From positions 1 through 18,259 of the forward strand of contig CANCSY010000041.1 in NCBI GenBank assembly GCA_947380915.1: a DNA stretch of 18,259 nucleotides. The letters run 5' to 3'. Numbering within the stretch: the first letter of the stretch is position 1; each line of letters starts with the position of its first letter. Position numbers and translations under genes: made by a program. This DNA comes from Beijerinckiaceae bacterium. GTDB taxonomy: Bacteria; Pseudomonadota; Alphaproteobacteria; Rhizobiales; Beijerinckiaceae. The notes below the pieces were generated by a model. The model saw nothing but the letters and a program-made list of their open reading frames with translations, searched no databases and was not told where the DNA came from. Positions 1 through 7,254 of this stretch are shown one piece after another.

Positions 1-354
1 GTCACCGTGGACGGCATGAATGTGCGGGCGGTGCGCGCCGCGACCCTTGACGCTCTGGCGCGGGCGCGGGCGGGGCAGGGGCCCTCTTTTCTGGTGTGCA
101 ACACCTGGCGCTACGGCGGCCACCACGCCGGCGACAAGCAGGACTACAAGGATGACGAGGAGACGAAGCGCTGGCAGGCGCTCGACCCGCTGATCACCTT
201 CGCGAAAACCCTGGTGGCCGAGAAACTGGCCGCCGAGGATGAACTGGCGCTGATCGAGGCGGAGGTGGCCGGGCAGGTGAAGGCGGCGGTGGCCTTCGCC
301 CGCGCCGCTCCCCAGCCCGCGCTCGAGACACTGGAGCTGCATGTCCATGGCTGA
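1..354 (+). CDS. Thiamine-diphosphate dehydrogenase E1 component, alpha subunit (3' part)
   Basis: This is the C-terminal part (117 codons visible) of an E1 alpha subunit of a 2-oxoacid or acetoin dehydrogenase complex. The alpha subunit binds thiamine diphosphate and, with the beta subunit, decarboxylates the substrate and passes the acyl group to a lipoyl E2. The reading frame is open from base 1, so the gene starts outside the window. The segment TWRYGGHHAGD is the family's conserved (T/R)xRxxGH(H/S)xxD region near the active site. It is followed by a charged stretch and the usual RWxxxDPL motif and helical tail. The stop lies inside the next gene (14-nt overlap), as expected for two subunits made in equal amounts. 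The true substrate (pyruvate, acetoin, branched-chain oxoacid) cannot be told from this fragment. Confidence 0.88.
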   Translation, partial: VTVDGMNVRAVRAATLDALARARAGQGPSFLVCNTWRYGGHHAGDKQDYKDDEETKRWQALDPLITFAKTLVAEKLAAEDELALIEAEVAGQVKAAVAFARAAPQPALETLELHVHG

Positions 355-1321
355 GATGATCACTTTTCGCGAAGGGGTTCTCGAAGCCCTGTTCGAGGAG
401 ATGCGCGCCGACCCCTCCGTGATCCTCATGGGCGAGGATGTGGGCGCGGCGGGCGGCGTGTTCCAGCAGACCAAGGGCCTCTTCGAGGAATTTGGCGCGC
501 GGCGCATCATCGATACGCCCATCTCCGAATCCGGCGCCTTCGGCATGGCCATCGGCGCGGCCATGGCGGGCATGCGGCCGGTCTTCGAGGTCATGTTCGG
601 CGACTTCATGACCCTGTGCATGGACCAGCTCGTCAATCAGGCCGCCAAGGTGCGCTACATGTCCAATGGCGCGGCCAGCGTGCCGCTGGTGCTGCGCACC
701 ACCATGGGGGTGGGCGCGGGGCTGGGGCCGCAGCATTCCCAGGGCTTCCACGCCTGGGCGGCCCATGTGCCGGGCCTCAAGGTGGTCGTGCCCTCCGACG
801 CAGCGGACGCCAAGGTCCTGATGAAGGCCGCCATCAGGGATGAAGACCCGGTTCTCTTCTTCGAGGATCGCCTGCTCTACGCCGCCAAGGCGCAGGCCCG
901 CGACGCCGACGAGGGACTGCCGCTGGGGCGCGGGCGCATCCTGCGGCCGGGGCGCGATGTGACGCTGGTGGCGATCGGCCGTATGGTGGGCGTGGCGCAG
1001 GCGGCGGCGCAGGAGTTGGCGCGCGAGGGGATCGAGGCGGAGATCATCGACCCGCGCAGCCTCGTGCCGCTGGACGAAGCGCTGCTGCTGGATTCGGTCA
1101 AGCGCACCCACCGCGCGCTGGTGATGGACTCTGCGCCCCTGCGCTATGGGGTGACGGGCGAGATCGCCTCGGTCCTATCCGAAAAGGCCTTCGACTGGCT
1201 CGACGCGCCCGTGGGACGTCTGGGCGCCGTCGATACGCCCGTGCCCATCAGCCGCTCGCTCGAGCCCTTCGTGTGTCCGACGCCCGACAAGGTGGTGGCG
1301 GCGGTGCGCAAGATGATGTGA
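341..1321 (+). CDS. Thiamine-diphosphate dehydrogenase E1 component, beta subunit
   Basis: A full-length E1 beta subunit (326 aa, normal for the family) that forms the alpha2beta2 E1 decarboxylase with the preceding gene product. The N-terminal transketolase pyrimidine-binding domain carries GEDV (31-34) and DTPISES with Glu63. Glu63 corresponds to the Glu that activates the thiamine aminopyrimidine. The Q-H-S-Q segment of the beta-subunit core follows, and then a C-terminal transketolase domain with DPRSLVPLD. The ATG at 341 lies inside the alpha gene, with GGAG four bases upstream; an ATG two codons later is equally possible. No E2 (lipoyl acyltransferase) or E3 gene follows; the next 220 bases are noncoding and then an unrelated gene begins. 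The catalytic partners must be upstream of the window or elsewhere. Closest in style to acetoin/pyruvate dehydrogenase E1 beta (AcoB/PdhB), but the substrate is not assignable. Confidence 0.92.
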   Translation: MSMAEMITFREGVLEALFEEMRADPSVILMGEDVGAAGGVFQQTKGLFEEFGARRIIDTPISESGAFGMAIGAAMAGMRPVFEVMFGDFMTLCMDQLVNQAAKVRYMSNGAASVPLVLRTTMGVGAGLGPQHSQGFHAWAAHVPGLKVVVPSDAADAKVLMKAAIRDEDPVLFFEDRLLYAAKAQARDADEGLPLGRGRILRPGRDVTLVAIGRMVGVAQAAAQELAREGIEAEIIDPRSLVPLDEALLLDSVKRTHRALVMDSAPLRYGVTGEIASVLSEKAFDWLDAPVGRLGAVDTPVPISRSLEPFVCPTPDKVVAAVRKMM

Positions 1322-1453
1322 GCGGGCGGACGTCTGGTTTTCCGGAGCCGATTACGCTGATGACTTCATGGCCTTCGCATGCAAAAGGCGTTGGACAGCG
1401 TCATGCCGCCCATTGCTTCAAATGGCCGGGCGATCAAGATGGCGGGGTGACTT

Positions 1454-1469
1454 TCGGGATTCGTCCCGA
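1454..1469. terminator. Short hairpin with TTCG loop after the E1 operon
   Basis: A perfect 6-bp inverted repeat (TCGGGA / TCCCGA) encloses a TTCG tetraloop in the gap between E1 beta and the glycosyltransferase-like gene. It lies about 130 bases after the E1 beta stop. The bases after it are T-rich but not a clean T-run, so its role as terminator is only suggested. Confidence 0.3.
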
Positions 1470-1542
1470 TTCGATGTTCTTGTTGAGCTTGTTAGGTGAA
1501 CAGGGATAGGCGTAGGGTCATAAACTCTGGAGCGTCGAGGGT

Positions 1543-2526
1543 ATGATCGATATTGTAATCTATGCGCCGTCATATGACGCCAATATCGGTGGCAGCATTG
1601 TCCTCCATAAATTATGTGACGCTCTGAACAGCACGGGGAAATGTCGCGCCTCCCTGTTTCCGTTCCTGAGCAGTCGCGGTCGAAATTATTCGATAAAGAA
1701 AAACAAGAAGAAAGCTGGCGGGATCAGGGCTGATCTCTGGCGGGCGCTTTCGGGCGCCTGGTTGCGCTCCGTGCTGAAACTGAAACGCGCGCTCAGGAGC
1801 CGACGCTTCAAGACCAATCCTGGATGGAACACGCCCATCTTTGATTTTGACCTTTTTGGTCAAACCGATCCCTTCGAAGGCAAGGTGGTCGTTTACCCCG
1901 AGATCGTGAGCGGAAATCCTCTGCAAGCCCGGCAGGTCGTGCGGTGGTTGCTGCACAATCCGGGCTTTCATTCGCAAGAGGTTCATTTCGGCGTCAATGA
2001 ACTGCATTTCCGGTTTTCACACGAGACGGTTCCCGCCATCATTCCGGGGTCCTTCGTGTCAGACCTGATCCTCACGATCGTGCATATTCCCTGGGATTTT
2101 TACAATATGAACGACGTCCCTGCTGAAAGGCATGGCGTGGCCTATTCCGTCAGAAAGGGCGCATACAAACCTCTGGTGCATGATGTCGGGAATTCCATAT
2201 TGATCGATGGTAAATCTCACGCCGAGGTCGCCTCCATATTCAAGAAGTCGCAGCTTTTCATCTCCTATGATTCACGGTCCATGTATTCGCAACTTGCATC
2301 CTTGTGCGGTTGTGATTCCGTGATCGTTCCCGATCCTGGCGTCAGCGAGGCGGACTTTTTCAAGTCGACCGAATCCGCCTACGGCGTAGCCTATGGATTC
2401 GAGAGAATAGAGGCGGCCCGAAACTCCCGGGACCTTCTGCATCAGCAGTTCCAGAGACTGGAAGCCAATAATTCAGACAAGGCTCGCGCCTTTCTTGAGG
2501 AAGTCAGTTCTTTTTTTAAACATTGA
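1543..2526 (+). CDS. Glycosyltransferase-like protein (probable cell-surface glycan)
   Basis: A 327-aa protein that I read as a GT-B-like glycosyltransferase of a poorly characterised group found in polysaccharide clusters. The start MIDIVIYAP resembles a first Rossmann strand, followed by a small-residue loop (residues 11-18). In the middle, PEIVSGNPLQARQVVRWLL is typical of this group. The C-terminal half has a second strand-loop region: IDGKSHAEVASIFKKS, then SYDSRSMYSQLASLCGC and VIVPD. This resembles the donor-nucleotide-binding half of GT-B enzymes. There are no membrane segments or signal peptide, so it is probably cytoplasmic. GAGG lies just before the ATG. The base composition is clearly more A/T-rich than the flanking operons, which hints at horizontal transfer. 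It converges on the HAD/prenyltransferase pair. Donor and acceptor sugars are unknown. Confidence 0.62.
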   Translation: MIDIVIYAPSYDANIGGSIVLHKLCDALNSTGKCRASLFPFLSSRGRNYSIKKNKKKAGGIRADLWRALSGAWLRSVLKLKRALRSRRFKTNPGWNTPIFDFDLFGQTDPFEGKVVVYPEIVSGNPLQARQVVRWLLHNPGFHSQEVHFGVNELHFRFSHETVPAIIPGSFVSDLILTIVHIPWDFYNMNDVPAERHGVAYSVRKGAYKPLVHDVGNSILIDGKSHAEVASIFKKSQLFISYDSRSMYSQLASLCGCDSVIVPDPGVSEADFFKSTESAYGVAYGFERIEAARNSRDLLHQQFQRLEANNSDKARAFLEEVSSFFKH

Positions 2527-2577
2527 CCCGGTTCCCCTCGATGCCGGGACATGATGCGCTTGCCTCGATCCTGCGCG

Positions 2578-3294
2578 TCACCTGAGGCGCGGCGCAAGAA
2601 CAGGCGCGAAAATCGCACTGTCATAGCCGGGAAAGGTTCGCCACTCCCTGATCGCCTTGCTGGAGCGGATCAGGGCATGGGTTCCAGCGCGTCTTGCCGC
2701 CAGACCGTCCCTTTCGATCCTGTCGCCAATCAGCACCGCCTCGCCCGGCCGGACATCGGCCGCGCGCAAGATGACCTCAAGGCCCCGTGGATTGGGTTTC
2801 AGAAAGCCCACGTCTTCATCGCTGGCGCTGCTGATGAAATCCGCATCCAGGCCAAGGGCGGCAAGTTTCGATCGCGCTGGATAATCGGAAAAAACGCCGA
2901 TTTTCCTGCCGCTGGACCTCAAGGCTTCGAACAGGTCCGCAACATGAGGATATCTCAGGGCTCGAAGATATTTGAGGGGCCGGGTTTCGATCCATTCATG
3001 GATCACGCCAAGAACGAAAGTCTCGGCGCAGCCGATCTGCAGGGATGTGTCGCGCACAAGTTGCGCCTCGAAGCCCGGCGTGTCCTGCTCGCCAAGCGCT
3101 TCACGGCGACGCCGGTATTCCCTGATCACTTTCAGGACTGCCAGATCGCGATTGAGGGCGGCGTGAACTGCAAGGTCCAGCGCCATGCGGGCGCGAAGCC
3201 GGTTCTGCGCGTAAAGGGTGCCATCGACATCGAAGACAACCAGTTTGATCAGACCCCAATCAAATTTGTCTGAATGAAGGGCCTGAGTCGTCAT
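2578..3294 (-). CDS. HAD-superfamily hydrolase (probable phosphatase)
   Basis: A 238-aa HAD hydrolase with all four family motifs. Motif I is FDVDGT with Asp22 (nucleophile) and Asp24. Motif II is VFSDYP with Ser136. Motif III is Lys166 in FLKPNP. Motif IV is IGDRIERDG with Asp191 and Asp196. A helical cap inserted between motifs I and II marks subfamily IA, which includes phosphoglycolate phosphatase-like enzymes. The chosen ATG overlaps the stop of the upstream prenyltransferase gene by one base (TAATG), so translation is coupled. Much longer upstream extensions in this frame run antisense-free through the prenyltransferase gene in another phase and are not real. Context suggests that it dephosphorylates the prenyltransferase product, for instance a polyprenyl-phosphoryl-ribose 5-phosphate, but this is inference. 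A general phosphatase remains possible. Confidence 0.85.
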   Translation of the reverse strand: MTTQALHSDKFDWGLIKLVVFDVDGTLYAQNRLRARMALDLAVHAALNRDLAVLKVIREYRRRREALGEQDTPGFEAQLVRDTSLQIGCAETFVLGVIHEWIETRPLKYLRALRYPHVADLFEALRSSGRKIGVFSDYPARSKLAALGLDADFISSASDEDVGFLKPNPRGLEVILRAADVRPGEAVLIGDRIERDGLAARRAGTHALIRSSKAIREWRTFPGYDSAIFAPVLAPRLR

Positions 3295-4268
3295 TACAGG
3301 CTCATGAATCTTTGCTCGGCCAGAGACTGCAACACCGGCATATCCACGAAGGTCGCGATGATGGATACGACGACGACCATGATGACCAGAACGATCAGGC
3401 GACCTTCCTTGTAGAGCTTTTCGGGGCTCTGGGCGGATGATTGCGGACGCAGGGAAAGGGCGAGATATTCGCCGAAAAGCGCCGCCAGAAAGGGCGTCGC
3501 AAGCAGGTATTCCACCCTGTATTTGAGCAGGAAAACGGCCAGAAAGAAGGCCGACATCATGGCGTAGATAAGACATGACACGTTGAGCGAAACTTCCGAA
3601 TATCCTGCAAAACTGGCGCGGTAACGCACGAGGAGGTCTTTCCCGTGCGCGCTTGTGAGTTCGCGATATTCCGAATAGCGCTTTGCTGCCATGAGGAACC
3701 CGCCCCCGAGCCAATAGGCCAGGATGATCGATGCTGGCGGACAGGTCGTCGGGTCCACCATGGACCAGCCAATCATCAACCTCAGAGGATTGTTGATCGA
3801 TTCCGAAATGACGTCGAAATAGGTGACGTCCTTCAGCCTGATGGGCGGCACATTGTAGACGACGCCCTGCAGCGCGAAGACCAGCGCCACGAGCAGGGTG
3901 ACCGAACCCATCAGCCAGGCGCAGACCAGCCCGGCCATAACCAGCAATATCCATTGCAAGGCGACCAGCTTGCCGCTCAACGCCATTTGCACGGAAGCGC
4001 GCAGCGATTTCGTCGGATGGAATTTGTCATAGTCACGATCAAGCCACTCATTGATCGTGTAGTTCGCCGAAGCTATGAAAACCGCGCAGGCGAAACCAAG
4101 GAAAATTGTATAAACAGAGAGCTGGCTCTCGCTTTGGCGCAGCAGGTAGCAAAGAACCAGACCTGGAACGATAAAGATGTGCTTCGTGCTGTGATCGAGC
4201 CGCGCAAGCCTGATATAGGACTTCAGCACGCCAGTCTCGCCGCGCGCCTCCCCTGTCTGAGCAGTCAT
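3294..4268 (-). CDS. UbiA-family prenyltransferase, decaprenyl-phosphate phosphoribosyltransferase-like
   Basis: A polytopic membrane protein of the UbiA superfamily with about eight hydrophobic segments. The first Asp-rich motif reads NEWLDRDYD (Asn73-Glu74, Asp77, Asp81) and runs directly into HPTK (84-87). The NDxxDxxxD...HPTK arrangement and the later AAKRYSEYREL stretch are hallmarks of the decaprenyl-phosphate 5-phosphoribosyltransferase branch. Members of that branch (such as mycobacterial Rv3806c, and NoeC of Azorhizobium Nod-factor arabinosylation) join PRPP to a polyprenyl phosphate. They differ from quinone-forming UbiA or MenA. I chose the ATG at 4268 because a GGGGG stretch lies five bases before it; an in-frame ATG at 4280 has no visible ribosome site. 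The product is likely the first committed step to a lipid-linked pentofuranose donor. DprE1/DprE2-like epimerase genes are not in the window. Confidence 0.78.
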   Translation of the reverse strand: MTAQTGEARGETGVLKSYIRLARLDHSTKHIFIVPGLVLCYLLRQSESQLSVYTIFLGFACAVFIASANYTINEWLDRDYDKFHPTKSLRASVQMALSGKLVALQWILLVMAGLVCAWLMGSVTLLVALVFALQGVVYNVPPIRLKDVTYFDVISESINNPLRLMIGWSMVDPTTCPPASIILAYWLGGGFLMAAKRYSEYRELTSAHGKDLLVRYRASFAGYSEVSLNVSCLIYAMMSAFFLAVFLLKYRVEYLLATPFLAALFGEYLALSLRPQSSAQSPEKLYKEGRLIVLVIMVVVVSIIATFVDMPVLQSLAEQRFMSL

Positions 4269-4611
4269 ACCATCCCCCATTCGACCGGAATGGCCGCAAC
4301 ATGAGAATCATCTCGGTCAAGCGTGCTACGAACGGCCCAATACGATGAAAAGATAAGTTTATTAGCTTTTTGTTAACCAACCGCAACAGGAGTTGGCTTA
4401 GCCATTGGACGCCCTCTGGTCAAGTGGGCGTCTCTGGAACCCGGCAGATCCTGCAAAAGGCGCCGATGTCCCCTTGTTCCAGATCAAGCCGCTCGCACCG
4501 CTCTGGCGTTTGTCTGTATTTTGTGCATCAGTTGAACGGTATGGACCTTGCTTTCATCCAGTCACGTCCGGGCCGCAGGAAGCGGAGGGCGCCAAACACG
4601 AGGGTTTACCT
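4269..4611. other. Divergent intergenic region between the prenyltransferase and ABC importer genes
   Basis: No coding region is supported here. The left part (about 4340-4380) is markedly A/T-rich and probably holds the promoter of the leftward prenyltransferase-HAD pair, but I could not fix clear -35/-10 boxes. The middle contains a perfect inverted repeat at 4408-4432. An open frame enters from 4405 into the binding-protein gene, but its translation before 4612 does not look like protein. I looked for a thiamine riboswitch, because NMT1-type importers are often under one, and did not see its conserved blocks. Confidence 0.5.
4408..4432. repeat. Inverted repeat (7-bp arms) upstream of the ABC importer operon
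   Basis: GACGCCC at 4408-4414 is matched by GGGCGTC at 4426-4432 across an 11-base spacer. No T-run follows on either strand, so it is more likely an operator or a leader hairpin than a terminator. It lies 180 bases before the binding-protein start and 140 bases before the divergent prenyltransferase start. Confidence 0.4.
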
Positions 4612-5628
4612 ATGAGCGTTCGGACTTTGAAGCTTGCTTGCGCGGCGGCTGCCCTTTTTGTGGGCGCCTCTTTGCAGGCATCTGCACAAACAGCAGTCAA
4701 ATTCGCCCTGGATTGGAAATTCGAGGGGCCCTCCGCTCCCTATTTCGTCGCCATCGACAAGGGCTATTACAAGGCTGAAGGCCTTGATGTGACCGTGGAT
4801 AGCGGCCCCGGCTCGGTGGCGGGCATCGCCCGCGTGGCCGCTGGCGCCTATCCCCTTGGTTTCTTCGACATCAACTCGCTGGTGAGGTTCCGCGACCAGA
4901 ACCCTGACCAGAAGGTCCAGGCGGTCATGATGGTCTATGACATTCCGCCCTTCGCCATCGTCAGCCTGACCAAGGGCGGCATCAAGGCTCCCAAGGACCT
5001 TGAAGGCAAGGTGCTCGGCGCCCCCGCTCCCGACGGCGCCTTCGCCCAGTGGAAGGCCTTCGTGAAGGCCAACAAGTTCGACGACGCCAAGGTGAAGATC
5101 GAGAACGTCGGCTTCCCCGTGCGCGAGCCCATGCTGGCCCAGGGCAAGGTGGACGCGATCACCGGCTTCTCCTTCTCCTCCTATTTCAACCTGCTGCAGA
5201 ACAACATCAAAGCCGAGGACATCTCGGTCATGCTGATGAGCGACCATGGCATCGTGCTCTATGGCAACGCCATCATGGTCAACCCGGAATTCGCCAAGGC
5301 CAATCCGAAGGTGGTCGCGGGCTTCGTGCGCGCCACCATCAAGGGCTTCATCGACACGGCCAAGGATCCGGACGCCGCGATCAAGTCGGTGATGAAGCGC
5401 AATGAAACCGCCGACGAGAAGATCGAGCTGGATCGTCTCAAGATGGCCCTGCGCGACAACATGGTCACCCCCTGGGTGAAGGCCAATGGCGTCGGCGGCA
5501 TTGACGAGGCGCGTTTCGCCAAGTCCATGGACCAGATCGCCGACACCTATGAGTTCAAGAACCGCCCGACCACGGCGGATCTCTTCACCTCAGAGTTCCT
5601 GCCCCCGGCCTCCGAGCGCAAGTTCTGA
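4612..5628 (+). CDS. ABC transporter substrate-binding protein, NMT1/THI5-like
   Basis: A 338-aa periplasmic binding protein that delivers its ligand to the ATPase and permease encoded next. A Sec signal peptide spans residues 1 to about 25: positive start, AAAALFVGA core, cleavage near ASA|Q. The mature start FALDWKFEGPSAPYFVAIDK is the NMT1/THI5-like signature (cf. ThiY, SsuA, TauA, RibY). A GPGS loop and the GFFDI/DINSL region typical of the ligand cleft follow. The ATG at 4612 is preceded by GAGGG about eight bases upstream and gives a proper signal peptide. Longer in-frame starts add 69 residues of non-protein-like sequence. The ligand is not predictable with confidence; candidates include a thiamine or flavin precursor, a sulfonate, or another small organic anion. 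Confidence 0.88.
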   Translation: MSVRTLKLACAAAALFVGASLQASAQTAVKFALDWKFEGPSAPYFVAIDKGYYKAEGLDVTVDSGPGSVAGIARVAAGAYPLGFFDINSLVRFRDQNPDQKVQAVMMVYDIPPFAIVSLTKGGIKAPKDLEGKVLGAPAPDGAFAQWKAFVKANKFDDAKVKIENVGFPVREPMLAQGKVDAITGFSFSSYFNLLQNNIKAEDISVMLMSDHGIVLYGNAIMVNPEFAKANPKVVAGFVRATIKGFIDTAKDPDAAIKSVMKRNETADEKIELDRLKMALRDNMVTPWVKANGVGGIDEARFAKSMDQIADTYEFKNRPTTADLFTSEFLPPASERKF

Positions 5629-5665
5629 GATTGAAACGGCGCCAACGTCTGAGAGGACGGAAATC

Positions 5666-6445
5666 GTGATTGTTCTTGATGACGTGTCGCTGGCCTACGC
5701 CGGGCGAACCGGACCGGTGCTGGCCCTCCAGGGGACCAGCATCTCCGTCGCCAAAGGCGAATTCGCCGCAGTCGTGGGCCCCTCGGGCTGCGGCAAATCC
5801 ACCCTGATGAAGCTCGTCACCGGTCTCGTGAAGCCCACATCGGGCAAGGTGATCGTTGACGGGCGCCCGGTCACCGGGCCGGTCAAGCTGGCGGGCATGG
5901 CGTTCCAGAACGCCAACCTGCTGCCCTGGCGCACGGTGACCGACAATATCCTGCTGCCGCTGGAGATCGTGGAGCCCTATCGCTCCAACTTCCGCAAGAA
6001 GAAGGATGAATACCGCGCCCGCGCCGAAAAGCTGCTGGACACCGTGGGCCTCACCGGCTTTGGCGACCGCTTCCCCTGGGAACTCTCGGGCGGCATGCAG
6101 CAGCGCGCCTCCCTGTGCCGCTCGCTGATCCATGAGCCTGCGCTGCTGATGCTCGACGAGCCCTTCGCGGCGCTGGACGCCTTCACCCGCGAGGAGCTGT
6201 GGTGCGTGCTGCGCGACGTCTGGCAGCGGCTGGGCTTCACCGTGGTGCTGGTGACCCATGACCTGCGCGAGGCGGCCTTTCTGGCTGACACCATCCATGT
6301 CATGAGCGCGCGCCCCGGCCGCATCATCGAAACGCGGACCGTCGAGTTCCCAAGGCCCCGCGAGCTGGAAGTCTGCTACGAGCCTGAATTCTCGGCGCTG
6401 GTGCTGGCTTTGCGCAACAAGATCGCGGAGGTGCGCAAGTCATGA
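5666..6445 (+). CDS. ABC transporter ATP-binding protein (SsuB/TauB class)
   Basis: A 259-aa nucleotide-binding subunit that powers the importer. Walker A is GPSGCGKST (38-46) and the Q-loop is Gln81 in FQNANLLPW. The signature LSGGMQQR is at 140-147 and Walker B LLMLDEP at 160-166, with catalytic Glu165 and the H-loop His198. The Q-loop NLLPW is typical of the nitrate/sulfonate/taurine class. I chose the GTG at 5666 because AGAGGA lies about eight bases before it and the resulting length is normal for the class. The open frame continues back into the binding-protein gene, but that part is not protein-like. The gene begins 37 bases after the binding-protein stop, and its stop overlaps the permease start (ATGA), showing one operon with coupled translation. 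Confidence 0.93.
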   Translation: MIVLDDVSLAYAGRTGPVLALQGTSISVAKGEFAAVVGPSGCGKSTLMKLVTGLVKPTSGKVIVDGRPVTGPVKLAGMAFQNANLLPWRTVTDNILLPLEIVEPYRSNFRKKKDEYRARAEKLLDTVGLTGFGDRFPWELSGGMQQRASLCRSLIHEPALLMLDEPFAALDAFTREELWCVLRDVWQRLGFTVVLVTHDLREAAFLADTIHVMSARPGRIIETRTVEFPRPRELEVCYEPEFSALVLALRNKIAEVRKS

Positions 6446-7212
6446 CACGCAGAATCGAAATCCTCGCGCCCTGGCTCTTCACCATCGGGCTCTTCCTTTT
6501 CTGGGAAGCGGTTTGCCGCCTCTTCAAGGTGTCGAGCATCATCCTGCCATCCCCCACGGAGATCTTTGCGGCGGCTGTGCGCTATTGGTGGCCCCTCCTG
6601 AGGAACTCCTTCGTCACCCTCTGGACCACCCTGGCGGGCTTCCTCATGGCGGTTGCCTTCGGCCTGCTGCTGGGCCTCTTCGTGGGCTGGTCGCGGACCA
6701 TCTATCGCGGGCTCTATCCCGTGATGATCGGCTTCAACTCCATCCCGAAGGTGGCGGTCGTGCCGATCCTGGTCATGTGGTTCGGCATTGGCGTGGTGCC
6801 GGCCATCCTGACGGCCTTCCTGATCTCCTTCTTCCCCGTGGTGGTGAATGTGGCGACGGGGCTCGCCACCATCGAGCCGGAACTGGAGGACGTGCTGCGG
6901 GCGCTTGGCGCCTCCAAGCTCGACGTCATGCGCAAGGTCGGCATTCCCCACGCCATGCCCTATTTCTTTGGCTCCCTGAAGGTCGCGATCACCCTCGCCT
7001 TCGTCGGCACGGTCGTGTCGGAGACCATCGCCGCCAATGAGGGGCTGGGCCATCTGATGACCCAGGCTGGCTCCAACTTCCAGATGCCCCTGGTCTTCGC
7101 GGGGCTGCTGTTGCTGGCCATCGAGGGCATCGGCATGTACGCCGTCACCGCCTGGCTCGAAGGCCGCATGACCGGCTGGGCCTTCCGCTCGCAGCAGAGC
7201 GCGGGGGGGTAG
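6442..7212 (+). CDS. ABC transporter permease (SsuC/TauC class)
   Basis: A 256-aa inner-membrane permease of the BPD_transp_1 type, with about six hydrophobic segments. The coupling-loop (EAA) region at 154-170 reads LEDVLRALGASKLDVMRKVG, matching the EAAxxxG pattern that contacts the ATPase. The segment GFNSIPKVAVVPILVMWFG is characteristic of permeases paired with NMT1/SsuA-like binding proteins. The start overlaps the ATPase stop by four bases. It is the last gene of the importer operon; a hairpin at 7220-7254 follows at once. No regulator gene is linked to the operon. Confidence 0.93.
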   Translation: MTRRIEILAPWLFTIGLFLFWEAVCRLFKVSSIILPSPTEIFAAAVRYWWPLLRNSFVTLWTTLAGFLMAVAFGLLLGLFVGWSRTIYRGLYPVMIGFNSIPKVAVVPILVMWFGIGVVPAILTAFLISFFPVVVNVATGLATIEPELEDVLRALGASKLDVMRKVGIPHAMPYFFGSLKVAITLAFVGTVVSETIAANEGLGHLMTQAGSNFQMPLVFAGLLLLAIEGIGMYAVTAWLEGRMTGWAFRSQQSAGG

Positions 7213-7219
7213 GAACAAC

Positions 7220-7254
7220 GCTATCGGCGAGCCCCAGAGGGTTACGCCGATAGC
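7220..7254. terminator. Convergent-gene hairpin, 10-bp arms
   Basis: GCTATCGGCG (7220-7229) is exactly complementary to CGCCGATAGC (7245-7254), and the 15-base loop can pair further (CCC with GGG). It sits eight bases after the permease stop. On the other strand it overlaps the last codons and stop of the HigA-like gene, so it can serve both convergent transcripts. It lacks a clear T-run on either side. Confidence 0.55.

Noticed and set aside
194..1111. A 305-codon minus-strand open frame opposite E1 beta
   Set aside because: His/Arg/Gly-rich translation ending in Pro repeats, with no motif; E1 beta on the plus strand is unambiguous.
2527..2577. A CCCGG/CCGGG pairing between the convergent glycosyltransferase and HAD genes as a terminator
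   Set aside because: Only five pairs with a 12-base loop and no T-run; common by chance in this GC-rich DNA.
3295..3954. An open frame extending the HAD hydrolase upstream by 220 codons, as if it were a fused protein
   Set aside because: The added sequence is Arg/Gly-rich, has no domain character and lies on the same strand, in another phase, as the well-supported prenyltransferase gene. The TAATG junction gives a natural start.
4281..4611. A possible thiamine (TPP) riboswitch before the NMT1-type importer
   Set aside because: I could not find the conserved CTGAGA and ACCTGATCTGGATAATGCCA-like blocks in the leader.
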